NCBI RefSeq assembly: GCF_000027225.1
Contig: NC_013892.1
Span: 2,542,001 to 2,606,000, forward strand
From: Xenorhabdus bovienii SS-2004
GTDB lineage: Bacteria; Pseudomonadota; Gammaproteobacteria; Enterobacterales; Enterobacteriaceae
DNA: 64,000 nucleotides
Direction: 5' to 3'
In this document: positions 17,537 through 27,868 of the stretch, in pieces
Position numbering within the stretch: the stretch's first letter is position 1
Layout of the letters: every line of letters starts with the position of its first letter
The notes under the pieces: generated by a model
Told to the model about the DNA's origin: nothing
Databases searched by the model: none
Seen by the model: only the letters and a program-made list of their open reading frames with translations
Position numbers and translations under genes: made by a program

Positions 17537-19795
17537 TTAGAAGCGAACTTCCGCACCCATTACGTAGGTTCTGCCACGAGCAGTTTGGGTCACTGCATCA
17601 TCATCTCCCATAAATGCTGAGGAATTCATACGGTTCAATGCATCAGCATAGTTTCTATTGGTCAAGTTCTGTACGGATAATTTAACAGAAATATTTTTAT
17701 TGACCTGATAATCCGTGTATAAATCGACAATGGTTGGTATCTTATCATCTTTCACCATCTTTATATGACCACCATTGTTTTTATCCACCTCCATTAAAGG
17801 ATCTTGGTGATAAGATTTTCCCGTATATTTCACTATAGCCCCAACACGAATTTTTTCGTCTAATAAACGAACGCCCGTATCCAATGTGATATAACGTTCT
17901 GGCAATTGAGATGCTGGACTCGCCCCAAATTCGGATGTTGCTCTGGAAGTCGGCTGTTGTGTTTTTTGCTGGCTATACGCCAATGAACTGTAGAATATAC
18001 CAGCATCATAGTTTGCCGAAAGCTCGTAACCACTCATATTAGTTGGTGTTAAGTTATTGGTATAAACCATTATATTAAACGATCTTTCATGGTAATCTTT
18101 GAATTCCAATGAACCATCATCTTTGCAGATTTTTCCTGTTGCACATAGTGTATAAGATTCACTCCTAATGTAATTTTTAATCTTGGTATGGAAATATACT
18201 GCTTTCAGGCGGAACGTATCTCTTTCCACAATTAAATTTGGGCGATAGCTATTAAAACCAATTTGATAAGTATCCGCTTTCTCCCCTTTCAGGAAGGGAT
18301 TTACAGAAGCCCCCGCTTCATTGGAATAAAAAACCTCCTGTGCATTTGGTGTTCGCATTGAATGGGCGTAACTTATAAATGGCTGGAATGCAGGGATGAT
18401 TTCTGCGGATAATAAAATTCCCGGATTAAATCCACGCGATTTTATATTCAATAATGATCTTCCCTGTGGAAAACAATCTAATATCTCATCACAAGCTGGT
18501 TTTATTCCTTTTAAGCTGGAATCTAGATAATTTAGTCCCAGATCTGCGGTATAAATATCGTGTTCAACTTTTAACTTGCTATAAATACTGGTAGTATTCT
18601 GTTTCCCGCTTGGGGAAAATACGTTATTATCTTCTGTAGATACATACTCTTTCCCATCACCGAAATCAATACCCGTTCTCTTGCGATATTCATTACGTAT
18701 CAATTTGCTACCAAGCGTAAACGCAAAATCGGTATCACCGTAATTAAATCGACTGGTGTTTTTGATATCAATGGCATCAGATTTATTACGTGATTCACTT
18801 CTGCTTAGTCCAGCCAAAGCGCCACCTTGAACGTCTTGAATACTATTTCCTGTACTGAGCAAAATTCTTGTGTCAATTAATTCACTAAATGGTGTGTAAT
18901 GATATTTCAAATAATAGTCATAACTATCAATATTACGTTTATTAAATTTATTGTGATAAAAACGCCCGCTTAACTCCAGATCATGAAAATCATTGGGTTT
19001 GATATTTATTTTCATCAGTTGAGATTTTGGCTTTTGTTTAAATGAATCTCTTGTACCAAATTCATTACTACTAACACCCATAGCATTTTTATAATGTGCA
19101 TCAATACTGTGCCCACTAACAGCAAACATTGCACCAAGGGAACCTTCTGGACTAAATGTTTGTATTTTTCCTGCAACCGCCATCATTCCACTTTTGCCAA
19201 TACCATTGTTACCGTATGCCCATTTAGTACGCACTCCTAGTTTACTCCCTTCAAAGATGACATCATCGACACCAATGGTACGGAAGTTAGCACTTCCCAC
19301 CAACGCATTGACTGAGTCAGAATCACTGGATTGCCCACGATCAATATCTGTTCGTATAATAAAATTAGGATCAAGCAACACACCAAATTGGTTATAAGGC
19401 TGCGCCCCATGCCCATATTCACTCGGCGAAGTACCATAAAAACTCTGACTGACACCATCTACCATCATATTGACGCGGCCAAAACCACTTAACCCACGGA
19501 TATTAACACTTATAGTTCCCTGACTTGCATCCATCTGAGTATAAGTCCCCGGCAGGCTGCGCAGGACGCTGTCCATCGATTCCAGCTTATTATCTTCCCC
19601 GACAGAACTATAAGCGCCGGGTTTTTCCATTGCTTCAACCTGTGGGGAATTATTATCTTGAGCACCTGAAACTTTCAGGCTGCTAAAGCGCATAACTTTT
19701 TCTTTTTTATTGTCACTCGCATTTTCAGCATGAGCTATCCCCTGAAGCCCAATAAGTATTGCACTGGCTCCCGCTATTTTTGCCACAATTTTCAT
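17537..19795 (-). CDS. TonB-dependent outer-membrane receptor, probably haem/haemoprotein
   Basis: This encodes about 752 residues. The signal peptide MKIVAKIAGASAILIGLQGI ends at AHA. The plug domain (about 35-165) contains ISVNIRGLSGFGRVNMMVDG. A 22-strand barrel ends MGAEVRF with a terminal Phe. The region MRTPNAQEVF ... NPFLKGEKAD resembles the FRAP/NPDL signature of haem receptors, although I see no His between the two blocks. The start was set at the third in-frame ATG/GTG because an AGGA sequence lies ten bases upstream; the ATG two codons earlier is possible. The context (HasB-like TonB and ChaN-like lipoprotein genes upstream, Fur boxes) favours haem or haemoglobin uptake. No hasA haemophore gene is nearby. 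Confidence 0.85.
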   Translation of the reverse strand: MKIVAKIAGASAILIGLQGIAHAENASDNKKEKVMRFSSLKVSGAQDNNSPQVEAMEKPGAYSSVGEDNKLESMDSVLRSLPGTYTQMDASQGTISVNIRGLSGFGRVNMMVDGVSQSFYGTSPSEYGHGAQPYNQFGVLLDPNFIIRTDIDRGQSSDSDSVNALVGSANFRTIGVDDVIFEGSKLGVRTKWAYGNNGIGKSGMMAVAGKIQTFSPEGSLGAMFAVSGHSIDAHYKNAMGVSSNEFGTRDSFKQKPKSQLMKINIKPNDFHDLELSGRFYHNKFNKRNIDSYDYYLKYHYTPFSELIDTRILLSTGNSIQDVQGGALAGLSRSESRNKSDAIDIKNTSRFNYGDTDFAFTLGSKLIRNEYRKRTGIDFGDGKEYVSTEDNNVFSPSGKQNTTSIYSKLKVEHDIYTADLGLNYLDSSLKGIKPACDEILDCFPQGRSLLNIKSRGFNPGILLSAEIIPAFQPFISYAHSMRTPNAQEVFYSNEAGASVNPFLKGEKADTYQIGFNSYRPNLIVERDTFRLKAVYFHTKIKNYIRSESYTLCATGKICKDDGSLEFKDYHERSFNIMVYTNNLTPTNMSGYELSANYDAGIFYSSLAYSQQKTQQPTSRATSEFGASPASQLPERYITLDTGVRLLDEKIRVGAIVKYTGKSYHQDPLMEVDKNNGGHIKMVKDDKIPTIVDLYTDYQVNKNISVKLSVQNLTNRNYADALNRMNSSAFMGDDDAVTQTARGRTYVMGAEVRF

Positions 19796-19872
19796 TAACA
19801 TCACATCCTAAATAAAATAATACTGATGAATACTCATATTGCTTCGCAAATTTGGCGATAAAATACCCATGA

Positions 19873-19900
19873 CACTGATAACAAATTATCAGCGCCTTGG
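19873..19900 (-). promoter_or_regulatory. Hairpin in the peptidase-receptor gap
   Basis: CTGATAA/TTATCAG form a seven-base-pair hairpin in the 115-base gap before the receptor gene. The sequence also resembles half of a Fur site. It could be an attenuator, an RNA-processing element or a weak operator; there is no U-run, so full termination is unlikely. Confidence 0.3.
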
Positions 19901-19919
19901 GTTATAAATATATTTTTTA

Positions 19920-22091
19920 TTAGTCTTTTAGTTGTGGAAAATAAACTTTGGTATCATCCAACATTAAAAGAAAACTATAATCAAAGGCAATATCATTCAA
20001 GCGATTAAAACGCCCTGGTTTTCCACCATGCCCGGTATCCATATTCGTTTCCAGTAATAAGAGACTATCCCCCTGCTTTATTTCCCTTAATTTAGCCACC
20101 CATTTTGCAGGCTCCCAATATTGCACCTGAGAATCATGCAAACCCGTCGTAACCAATAAATGAGGATAATGCTGATGTTTGACATTATCATAAGGGCTAT
20201 AGGACTTAATGCGGAAGTAATCTTCTTTGTTATTTGGATTGCCCCACTCTTCATATTCACCCGTCGTCAATGGAATGGATGGATCAAGCATTGTGGTCAC
20301 AGCATCCACAAAAGGGACTTTTGCAATCACTCCGCGATAGAGTTCCGGAGCCTGATTGATCACCGTTCCCATCAATAAACCGCCTGCGCTGCCACCTTCG
20401 GCATATACGCGCTGGCTGTCACCATACCCGTCAGCAAGCAATGTTTGGGTCGCATCAATAAAGTCATGGAAACTGTTCATTTTGTTTTCGACTTTACCTT
20501 GCAGATACCAGTTCTTACCCAATTCACCACCACCACGCACATGTACCAAGGCATACACGAAGCCACGCTCCAGCAAACTCAGCAGCGGAGAGCTGAAATA
20601 AGGGTCCATACTGATACCATAAGAACCATAACCGTAAATCAAGATTGGATTTTCACCTTTCTTAAATAATGACTTACGGTATACCAGAGAAACCGGTACT
20701 TCTACACCATCGCGGGCTTTTACCCAAATACGCTGGCTTTCATAGTTCTCTTTATCGAACCCTTTCACTTCCTGCTGTTTCAGTAACTCACGTTCACCTG
20801 TTTGCATATTCCACTGGAATACCGAACTGGGTGTAGTCATGGAGGAATAACTATAGTGCAGTAAATCAGTATCGGGTTCCGGGTTATAGTCTAACGATGC
20901 CATATATGCAGGTTCGTCAAACTTAACGCGTTTTTCCTGCTGGGTTTTCCAATCAATCTGGCGAATTGTTGACAATCCTTTGGTACGCTCTTGCACTACC
21001 AGCCAGTGATTGAACAGGGCAAAATTTTCCAGATCAGTCTCTTCCTGAGGTGCAATCACCGTCTTCCACGGCTTATTAATAGCGTCTGCTCGATATAAGC
21101 CAAACAATGGATGCTCATGGTTGGAACGGATATAAAATTGTCCACGGAAATGATCGAGATCATATTCACGCCCAGCCTGACGAGCGGAAAAAATCTGAGT
21201 TTCTGATTGAGGATTATTGGCATCAATCAGCCGATATTCCGAGGTCGTACTGCTGGTAATAGAGATCAGAATATAGTCAAGCGAGGTGCTTTCTGATATT
21301 CCCAGATAAAAGCGGTCATCATCTTCCTGATAGATTTTTTTATCCTGTTGGATATCAGTGCCATATTGATGACGGAATAATTGATAAGGCAACAGAGTCT
21401 GTGGATCTCTACGCACATAAAACAGCGTACTACCATCATTTGCCCACACAATATTGCCAGATGTGTTTTCAATGACATTGTTCTGCCATTCACCATCATC
21501 TAAATTTTTAAATGAAACCTGATAATTGCGGCGACCTTGAGTATCTTCTGCCACAGCTATACGCTTGTTGTCCCGCGTAACCGCAAATCCACTGACTCGA
21601 TAAAACTTATGGCCTTTTGCCCGCTCATTGCCATCAACCATCACCTGCCAGTCGGTTGAATTATCGACAGGTTTACGCTGATAGATCGGAAAATCTTTCC
21701 CTGCCTCATAAACGGTACGATAAACATACCCATTATAGGTATAAGGAGCTGACTGGTCTTCTTTACTCATTCTGCCAGCCATTTCGTTATACAGTGTTTC
21801 CCGTAATTCCTGGCCTGATTTCAGCATCTGCTCGGTATACGTATTCTCAGCCGTCAAATAATCAATAACGTCTTTATCCTGACGAGTGTCATCGCGCAGC
21901 CAGTAATAATTGTCAACGCGGGTATCACCGTGGAACGTCATCTTATGTGGCTGTTTTGTGGCCATAGGTGGCACCATATTTTTCTCCATTGCAATAGTGG
22001 CAAAACTGTTACACAGCAAACTACCACCTAGTAGAAAGCTGCGCACTACCCTTTTTGTTTGAGGTGAAAATACCGTTTTATGCTGTAACAT
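19920..22091 (-). CDS. Exported oligopeptidase B-like serine peptidase (S9A)
   Basis: This encodes about 723 residues, very close to E. coli PtrB but with an extra 45-residue N-terminus holding a signal-peptide-like segment (RSFLLGGSLLCNSFATIA). The mature part starts PHKMTFHGDTRVDNYYWLRD. A seven-bladed propeller runs to about residue 430, followed by the alpha/beta-hydrolase domain: Ser in GGSAGGLLMG, Asp in LHDSQVQYWEP, His in DTGHGGKPGRF. Oligopeptidase B cuts after Lys or Arg in small peptides and is normally cytosolic. The start is placed at the ATG eight bases behind AGGA; the upstream ATG overlaps that site. The gene starts about 18 bases after tonB and precedes the receptor, so it is probably iron-regulated; a role in clearing haemoprotein peptides is inference. 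Confidence 0.88.
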   Translation of the reverse strand: MLQHKTVFSPQTKRVVRSFLLGGSLLCNSFATIAMEKNMVPPMATKQPHKMTFHGDTRVDNYYWLRDDTRQDKDVIDYLTAENTYTEQMLKSGQELRETLYNEMAGRMSKEDQSAPYTYNGYVYRTVYEAGKDFPIYQRKPVDNSTDWQVMVDGNERAKGHKFYRVSGFAVTRDNKRIAVAEDTQGRRNYQVSFKNLDDGEWQNNVIENTSGNIVWANDGSTLFYVRRDPQTLLPYQLFRHQYGTDIQQDKKIYQEDDDRFYLGISESTSLDYILISITSSTTSEYRLIDANNPQSETQIFSARQAGREYDLDHFRGQFYIRSNHEHPLFGLYRADAINKPWKTVIAPQEETDLENFALFNHWLVVQERTKGLSTIRQIDWKTQQEKRVKFDEPAYMASLDYNPEPDTDLLHYSYSSMTTPSSVFQWNMQTGERELLKQQEVKGFDKENYESQRIWVKARDGVEVPVSLVYRKSLFKKGENPILIYGYGSYGISMDPYFSSPLLSLLERGFVYALVHVRGGGELGKNWYLQGKVENKMNSFHDFIDATQTLLADGYGDSQRVYAEGGSAGGLLMGTVINQAPELYRGVIAKVPFVDAVTTMLDPSIPLTTGEYEEWGNPNNKEDYFRIKSYSPYDNVKHQHYPHLLVTTGLHDSQVQYWEPAKWVAKLREIKQGDSLLLLETNMDTGHGGKPGRFNRLNDIAFDYSFLLMLDDTKVYFPQLKD

Positions 22092-22109
22092 GCCATTCAT
22101 CCTGTATTT

Positions 22110-22913
22110 TTACTGAGATAAATAAAAATCAATCGGTAGTTCAACTGTCACCCTGCCATTGGTTAAAATAACGTCAGGTGGTAAAGGTAAGGGTTGTGCC
22201 CTCTCCAACACGAGCCTTGCTTCCCGGTCGAGTGAGTTCGTCCCCGAACGTTGTATTAATTCACTATCAATCACAGTACCCAACTGATTAACTGTGAATT
22301 TTACCATCGGTCGCCCTGTTCGATTTCTTCTCTGGGCATCCGGCGGATATTTCTTATAGCGATTTAAATGCCCACTGACCTCAGCCTGCCAAATAGCTTT
22401 GGCATCAGCAATGGCATCGGAATTACTTTCATAAGATGCAGCTGTACGAGAGGCTATGTTATCTGCCGTCGCACTACTGGTTGTTGGTGCAACACTACTG
22501 CGGGATTTTTCACTTTCCCGTTCTTTTGCCTTCACACGCTTAACAGGCTGTGTTTTTTTAGGGATCTCTTGCTCTTTCTGCTTTTTCTTTGGTTTATGTA
22601 CCAAAACATGGGCATTCTCATTTACGTCTAATTTTGGCATGTTGACTTCATCAACCTGACTTTCCTGTTGCTGGCTAGCAACAGACAATTGCTGTTCAAT
22701 TCCAATAGGTTGATTCTGTATCTTGTGTATCGCTTCTGTCTGCAATGACAACTCCACCATAACCGCTGGCGGAGGCAGAAACTCCTCAATATCAATGTTC
22801 TCGGGTGTATAAATGAACCAACCCACCAGCAAAGCATGGAGAGTGATCGCAGCGAGAAAGGATTTTGTCACGTGACCAACGTGAGTGGTTTGATACGTGG
22901 TATACGTCAACAT
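22110..22913 (-). CDS. TonB paralogue, HasB-like energy transducer
   Basis: This encodes 267 residues. The single N-terminal transmembrane anchor (about residues 17-36, SFLAAITLHALLVGWFIYTP) contains the His needed for ExbB/ExbD coupling. A Lys/Glu/Pro-rich periplasmic spacer follows (KPKKKQKEQEIPKKTQPVKR). The C-terminal TonB domain starts around WQAEVSGHLNRYKKYPPDAQ and ends ELPIDFYLSQ. The YP motif and the layout match HasB, the TonB dedicated to the haem receptor HasR in Serratia. It would energise the neighbouring receptor. A Fur box sits 34 bases upstream. Confidence 0.88.
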   Translation of the reverse strand: MLTYTTYQTTHVGHVTKSFLAAITLHALLVGWFIYTPENIDIEEFLPPPAVMVELSLQTEAIHKIQNQPIGIEQQLSVASQQQESQVDEVNMPKLDVNENAHVLVHKPKKKQKEQEIPKKTQPVKRVKAKERESEKSRSSVAPTTSSATADNIASRTAASYESNSDAIADAKAIWQAEVSGHLNRYKKYPPDAQRRNRTGRPMVKFTVNQLGTVIDSELIQRSGTNSLDREARLVLERAQPLPLPPDVILTNGRVTVELPIDFYLSQ

Positions 22914-22946
22914 TTCTTATAACACATAATATCAATGATAAATTAA

Positions 22947-22965
22947 GAGAATGATAATCAATTAG
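22947..22965 (-). promoter_or_regulatory. Fur box upstream of tonB-like gene
   Basis: The plus strand reads gagaatgataatcaattag, matching about 14 of 19 positions of GATAATGATAATCATTATC. It lies 34 bases before the tonB-like ATG and predicts iron repression of the tonB-peptidase-receptor genes. Confidence 0.65.
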
Positions 22966-23025
22966 ATATACAAATGAAAACTATTTTTATTTATTAGTGT
23001 CATCACATCCTTGTGATATTTACAA

Positions 23026-23928
23026 CTATTGGGTTATAGCTTTAGTCACTTTGGGGGTAAACCAGACAAAATCAGCATATTCTTTGTTCAGAGAAACCCC
23101 TTGCTCTGCGATAACGAATACAGCAACCTGCTCATTTGGCACTATTTTTTTCACATGTTGAGGGACTCCCATCGCTTTTACTGCGTGGTATCCGCCCGCA
23201 AATAGCAAAGCGGGTGATGGCGCGTTAACCAATTGCTCAGCCATCCGCCGATCACGCATTTGTTGAATCATCGTCATGGCAGAAAGGTGTTTTGCCTCTA
23301 CGTCCGCACCGTGAGAATTTTTAATCGTTTCTTCGATTAATTTTTTAACATCATCAGAAACCCATGCCGCTTTATCCGTAGGGGAATGATTTTTATATGC
23401 CTGATCAATCTCCGAACGATCCAAATTCGCCGCCAGCAACGGATAAGGTGCTTTCATCAACTCCGTGACCAGTTCCCCATACAATTCCCACGGCCAGCCC
23501 TGCTGCCACGCCAATAATTGTTTAATTCTTTCCTCTCTGACAATCGGATTGCTCTGCAACCAGCTTTTGACTTTATTCACTTTTTCCTGCTGGTTTGGGT
23601 TAATCATTTCCAGCAATACGGAACCGTGGGGGCGTTTTTGCCCAAGCTGCTGAACCAGCCATAACTCGATCTGATGGTGATAGGGATTATCATGCTTTTC
23701 ACCCACAATGACTCGAGGATAAACAGCCAGTTGCTCAAGCAGTTCTGCGGAGGTGATCGCTTTGCCCGTCTTCATATCAAGCAACATGCCGGATTGCACT
23801 AATTCACTGGAAAGGGTTTGAAGCGCTCTTTGAGATCCATTTTGAGGATCGTGCTGTGGTGTTACACAGCCGCCAAACAGGAAGGCACACGCTAAAAAAG
23901 TCGATTTTATACAGGTAGGTGCTTTCAT
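23026..23928 (-). CDS. ChaN/PhuW-type haem-associated lipoprotein
   Basis: This encodes a 300-residue outer-membrane lipoprotein with lipobox LFGGC in the N-terminal signal (CIKSTFLACAFLFGGC). The ChaN_2 domain contains RVIVGEKHDNPYHHQIELWL, VLLEMINP, and LLFAGGYHAVKAMGVPQHV. The Campylobacter ChaN protein binds two haem molecules between subunits and is iron-repressed; the Glu-Lys-His and Gly-Gly-Tyr-His positions correspond to the haem-contact region. It is upstream of the tonB-like gene with a 112-base gap that contains its own Fur box, so it is probably a separate transcript. Confidence 0.85.
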   Translation of the reverse strand: MKAPTCIKSTFLACAFLFGGCVTPQHDPQNGSQRALQTLSSELVQSGMLLDMKTGKAITSAELLEQLAVYPRVIVGEKHDNPYHHQIELWLVQQLGQKRPHGSVLLEMINPNQQEKVNKVKSWLQSNPIVREERIKQLLAWQQGWPWELYGELVTELMKAPYPLLAANLDRSEIDQAYKNHSPTDKAAWVSDDVKKLIEETIKNSHGADVEAKHLSAMTMIQQMRDRRMAEQLVNAPSPALLFAGGYHAVKAMGVPQHVKKIVPNEQVAVFVIAEQGVSLNKEYADFVWFTPKVTKAITQ

Positions 23929-23968
23929 AGGTATTCATTATCAAAATATAAATTTTCCGCATACTATA

Positions 23969-23987
23969 GATAATGAGAATTATTTAC
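23969..23987 (-). promoter_or_regulatory. Fur box upstream of ChaN-like gene
   Basis: The sequence gataatgagaattatttac matches about 15 of 19 positions of the Fur consensus and lies 41 bases before the ChaN-like ATG. Confidence 0.65.
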
Positions 23988-23995
23988 AAATAAAA

Positions 23996-24027
23996 CTACC
24001 CTGTTAAGCCTATGCTTGGCAGGGTAG
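23996..24027 (-). terminator. Terminator downstream of maeB
   Basis: The stem CTACCCTG/CAGGGTAG (23996-24003 with 24020-24027) is followed on the minus strand by TTTTATTTG. It separates maeB from the iron locus. Confidence 0.75.
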
Positions 24028-24082
24028 CTGATTTCTTCATCCCGACCTGATTACTGCTATCGGGACGGGTTATAAAGATAAC

Positions 24083-26362
24083 TTACAGTGGATCGGTTTG
24101 TGCTTCAACGGCAGCCAACGCAACCATATTCACGATACGACGGACAGAAGCAATCGGCGTCAAGATATGCACCGGCTTTGACACGCCCATCAATACCGGG
24201 CCAACCGTTACCCCATCGGAGCTGGTGACACGCAGCAGGTTATAGCTGATACGCGCAGCTTCCATATTTGGCATGATCAACAAATTAGCTGAACCTTTTA
24301 ATGGACTGTCCGGCATGATGTCACGGCGAATATTTTCCACCAGTGCCGCATCCCCGTGCATTTCACCGTCGATTTCAAGTGACGGAGCCGCTTCCTGTAC
24401 CAGTTCCAGCACCTTACGCATTTTTTGTGCTGAAACACAATCAGAAGAACCAAAACTTGAACGTGATAACAAAGCAACTTTAGGTTCAATACCAAAACGT
24501 CGCACAGTTTCGGCAGCCATCAATGTAATTTCAGCCAGTTCCTCTGGAGTAGGATCTTCATTGACATAAGTATCTGCAATAAAAGTATTCCCCATCGGCA
24601 ACATCAAAGCATTCATCGCACCTGCGGTATGTACCCCCTGACGGAAGCCAAAGAAATCTTTCACTACTTGATAATGTTCGCTGTAGCTGCCGACGGTGCC
24701 ACAAATCAAGCCGTCTGCTTCACCACGATGTACCATGATTGCACCGATCAGTGTCGGATTACCAATAACTGTACGACGAGCCTGCTCCTGAGAAATACCA
24801 CGGCGTTTCATCAGTTGGTAATATTCCTGCCAATACTCTTTAAAACGTGGATCATTTTCGTTATTCACTACTTCAAAATCTTTACCAATTTCAATGTGCA
24901 TTCCTTGCTTCTTAATACGCATTTCAATGACGCTTGGGCGACCAATCAATACTGGGAATGCCAATCCAAGGGAAACCAATTCCTGCGTGGCATGCAGTAC
25001 ACGGATATCTTCCCCTTCCGCCAATACAATACGCTTTTTCTCTTTTTTCGCCTGAGAGAAAATTGGCTTCATAAACAGGTTGGTTTTATAGACAAACTCG
25101 TTGAGTTTCTCAATATATGCCCCGAAATCAGCGATAGGCCGCGTTGCGACACCAGAATCCATCGCAGCTTTCGCCACGGCAGGCGCGATTTTGACAATCA
25201 GGCGTGGATCAAATGGCTTCGGAATAATATATTCAGAGCCAAAGAACAAATCTTGATCGCCATAGGCTGAAGCCACTTCCTGGCTTTGTTCGGCCAATGC
25301 CAAATCCGCAATCGCGTGAACACAGGCGAGTTTCATCTCTTCATTAATCGTTGTCGCTCCGACATCGAGTGCGCCACGGAAGATGAATGGAAAGCAGAGT
25401 ACGTTATTAACTTGGTTAGGAAAATCAGAACGACCTGTACAGATAATGGCATCAGGGCGCACCGCTTTTGCCAGTGGTGGCAGGATTTCTGGTTCTGGAT
25501 TCGCTAACGCCATGATGAGCGGATCTTTCGCCATCGTCTTCACCATCTCTGGTGTCAGGACACCCGGCCCAGAACAACCAAGGAAAATATCGGCATCTGG
25601 GATCACATCCATCAACGTACGACAGCCATTATCTTCGATAGCATAATCGGCTTTGGTCTTTTCCATATTCTCTTCGCGACCACGATAGATAACACCCTTC
25701 GAGTCACAGACGGTAATATTTTCACGTTTCAGACCCAGAGCCACCAGCAGGTTCATACAGGCGATGGATGCTGCACCCGCACCAGATACCACCATGCGTA
25801 CTTTGCCGATATCTTTATTGACAATTCGCAACCCATTTAATACCGCAGCCGTACAGATAATCGCCGTGCCGTGCTGATCATCATGGAATACAGGAATTTT
25901 CATCCGCTCACGGAGTTTCTGCTCAATATAGAAACATTCTGGTGCCTTGATATCTTCAAGATTAATACCACCAAAAGTCGGCTCCAATGCAGCAATGATA
26001 TCAATCAATTTATCAGGATTGGACTCATCAACTTCAATATCAAAAACATCAATACCAGAGAATTTCTTAAATAGAACGCCTTTACCTTCCATTACGGGTT
26101 TGCCGGCTAATGCACCGATATTCCCCAAGCCCAAAACAGCAGTACCGTTAGAGATAACCGCTACAAGATTGCCGCGTGCAGTATATTTATAAGCCGCCAG
26201 GGGATCTTTTGCTATCTCAAGGCAAGGCGCAGCAACGCCTGGCGAATATGCCAATGCCAAATCACGCTGTGTTGCTAATGGTTTGGTCGGGGTAACGGTG
26301 ATTTTTCCTGGTTGTGGGAATTCATGAAAATCAAGAGCACTTTGTTTTAATTTCTCGTCCAT
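24083..26362 (-). CDS. maeB: NADP-dependent malic enzyme with phosphotransacetylase-like domain
   Basis: MaeB decarboxylates malate to pyruvate, making NADPH. It is 759 residues, the E. coli length, from the second of two adjacent ATGs ([20 protein letters not shown]). The N-terminal malic domain ([20 protein letters not shown], metal site FGGINLEDI) and the NAD-binding domain ([16 protein letters not shown]) span about 1-425. The C-terminal 330 residues form a phosphotransacetylase-like regulatory domain that binds acetyl-CoA (ending [18 protein letters not shown]). It is monocistronic. Confidence 0.97.
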   Translation of the reverse strand: MDEKLKQSALDFHEFPQPGKITVTPTKPLATQRDLALAYSPGVAAPCLEIAKDPLAAYKYTARGNLVAVISNGTAVLGLGNIGALAGKPVMEGKGVLFKKFSGIDVFDIEVDESNPDKLIDIIAALEPTFGGINLEDIKAPECFYIEQKLRERMKIPVFHDDQHGTAIICTAAVLNGLRIVNKDIGKVRMVVSGAGAASIACMNLLVALGLKRENITVCDSKGVIYRGREENMEKTKADYAIEDNGCRTLMDVIPDADIFLGCSGPGVLTPEMVKTMAKDPLIMALANPEPEILPPLAKAVRPDAIICTGRSDFPNQVNNVLCFPFIFRGALDVGATTINEEMKLACVHAIADLALAEQSQEVASAYGDQDLFFGSEYIIPKPFDPRLIVKIAPAVAKAAMDSGVATRPIADFGAYIEKLNEFVYKTNLFMKPIFSQAKKEKKRIVLAEGEDIRVLHATQELVSLGLAFPVLIGRPSVIEMRIKKQGMHIEIGKDFEVVNNENDPRFKEYWQEYYQLMKRRGISQEQARRTVIGNPTLIGAIMVHRGEADGLICGTVGSYSEHYQVVKDFFGFRQGVHTAGAMNALMLPMGNTFIADTYVNEDPTPEELAEITLMAAETVRRFGIEPKVALLSRSSFGSSDCVSAQKMRKVLELVQEAAPSLEIDGEMHGDAALVENIRRDIMPDSPLKGSANLLIMPNMEAARISYNLLRVTSSDGVTVGPVLMGVSKPVHILTPIASVRRIVNMVALAAVEAQTDPL

Positions 26363-26365
26363 CAT

Positions 26366-26907
26366 CTGATCCTTTGCGAGTCATATCGAAGTGAAAACCC
26401 GCCCAGTATAGTAGTTACAGAAGGTTAAATCATGATGTCAGCAACATTTTGTTAAGAACCATTGGGAATCAAGGATAAAAAACAGACAAAATATGATCTT
26501 ATGTTAATCAATATTATATAAATATTATTCTCATAGCACTCATAAAGAGGTATTTTTATCTTTAATTAGTTAATAACCCGCTAAATTAATTAATGAAGTA
26601 TTCTAAAAACAACTTTTAAAATAAGCTTACAAAAACGAAATTTAATCTATAAAATCATTATGCGTACTTTATTTAGAAAATTACTAGCAATTAAGGAAAC
26701 GCATTTTCTTATGGCAGTGAATTTTATTTCGCCTGAATGGATAAACCTGTTTGCGATATTTTTATATCAGGATATATTTTCAGAATCTCATTATCTATGA
26801 TTCAACATACTCTATAAAAATTACACAGCAATTTAACATAAAGCAGAGTCCTGTCTTTTATGTTTTATTAAATATAAAAATCTGCATTTCTATATGGGAG
26901 AAAGAAC
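26366..26907. other. AT-rich intergenic between divergent maeB and the response regulator
   Basis: These 540 bases must hold both promoters. One small frame (26660-26800, 46 codons, starting MRTLFRKLLAIKETH) is open, but it lacks a ribosome site and I do not call it. No RNA gene or repeat was recognised. Confidence 0.5.
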
Positions 26908-27543
26908 ATGCATAATCACTCAGTCATGATAGTCGATGATCATCCTATCATTCGTCACGGTTTAAAAAGGTTGATTGAACTGGAACGTGAACTCATTGTG
27001 ACTGCTGAAACAGACAATGGTGAAGATGCTATAAATATCGCCTGCCAGATAAAACCTGACATTATTCTGATAGATTTAAAAATCCATGGCCTTTCCGGAA
27101 TTGATACGATTAAATCTCTCCGCCGAAAAGGTCTTGATTCCTATGTTTTGGTACTCTCAGATTCAGATAATCGCGGTGATATTTATGATGCCATTGATGC
27201 CGGGGCAAATGGTTATTTATTAAAAGATATTGAACTGACTCCTCTGATAAGTAAGATAAAAAAAGCCGCAAATGGCGATGCGGTGTACAGTGAAAAAGTC
27301 TATCAATATTTATCCACCCGTCATCTTTATATTGATCCTTTATCAAAATTAACCAAACGTGAATTGGATGTCCTAAAAGAAATCTCAGAAGGAATGACAA
27401 ATAAAGAAATCGCTGACTTTCTTTTTATTTCAGAAGAAACTGTGAAAGTTCATACCCGTAACTTATTGAAAAAGCTTAAATCCCGCTCCCGACTAGAAGC
27501 TACCATCATCTATCTAAGACATAGAAAACCAGAGTTAGTCTGA
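26908..27543 (+). CDS. narP: NarL/NarP-family response regulator
   Basis: This encodes 211 residues behind a GGGAGAAAG ribosome site. The receiver domain has the acidic pair Asp10-Asp11, phospho-acceptor Asp56 (LIDLKIHG), Ser84 and Lys106 (GYLLKD). The C-terminal LuxR helix-turn-helix reads LTKRELDVLKEISEGMTNKE, then FISEETVKVHTRNLLKKL. Its closest familiar protein is E. coli NarP (215 residues), the nitrate/nitrite regulator. No sensor kinase adjoins it; in E. coli narP is also an orphan served by NarQ and NarX. The precise family member is an inference from overall similarity. Confidence 0.8.
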   Translation: MHNHSVMIVDDHPIIRHGLKRLIELERELIVTAETDNGEDAINIACQIKPDIILIDLKIHGLSGIDTIKSLRRKGLDSYVLVLSDSDNRGDIYDAIDAGANGYLLKDIELTPLISKIKKAANGDAVYSEKVYQYLSTRHLYIDPLSKLTKRELDVLKEISEGMTNKEIADFLFISEETVKVHTRNLLKKLKSRSRLEATIIYLRHRKPELV

Positions 27544-27574
27544 CATTTGGTTGATCAATGTCCTCAATATGCAA

Positions 27575-27610
27575 CACAATTTCCCTAAGTCTGCCAACGG
27601 GGAAATTGTG
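27575..27610 (+). terminator. Stem-loop after narP-like gene
   Basis: The 11-base-pair stem CACAATTTCCC/GGGAAATTGTG (27575-27585 with 27600-27610) has no following U-run, so it may be a weak terminator or an mRNA-stabilising hairpin. The remaining 258 bases to yffB are AT-rich and otherwise empty. Confidence 0.5.
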
Positions 27611-27868
27611 AGTTAACGAAACTGTCAATCAATTACCAACCAATTAGTTTCATATATGATTAATAACAATTGTTATTTGTATAATTTATTATTTTGCATG
27701 ATTAACTAATGTAACAGACAGAATAATTTGATCATAAGCAGAACAGATTGTTATCCATTCTAAAGAAATGACGTAGATGGCGTACATGAAAGATGTCGTG
27801 TTATCTGGATAAAATGCCAAATTTCCCGCATTATGTCGGATGTGTAAAACCAGACTAAGGATCTCATC

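Noticed and set aside
24629..25270. 213-codon open frame on the plus strand opposite maeB
   Set aside because: It lies wholly inside the well-conserved maeB gene, has no ribosome site and its composition is that of an antisense shadow.
26660..26800. 46-codon plus-strand small frame upstream of the narP-like gene
   Set aside because: No ribosome site and strongly AT-rich; could be chance. Kept only as a note in the intergenic entry.
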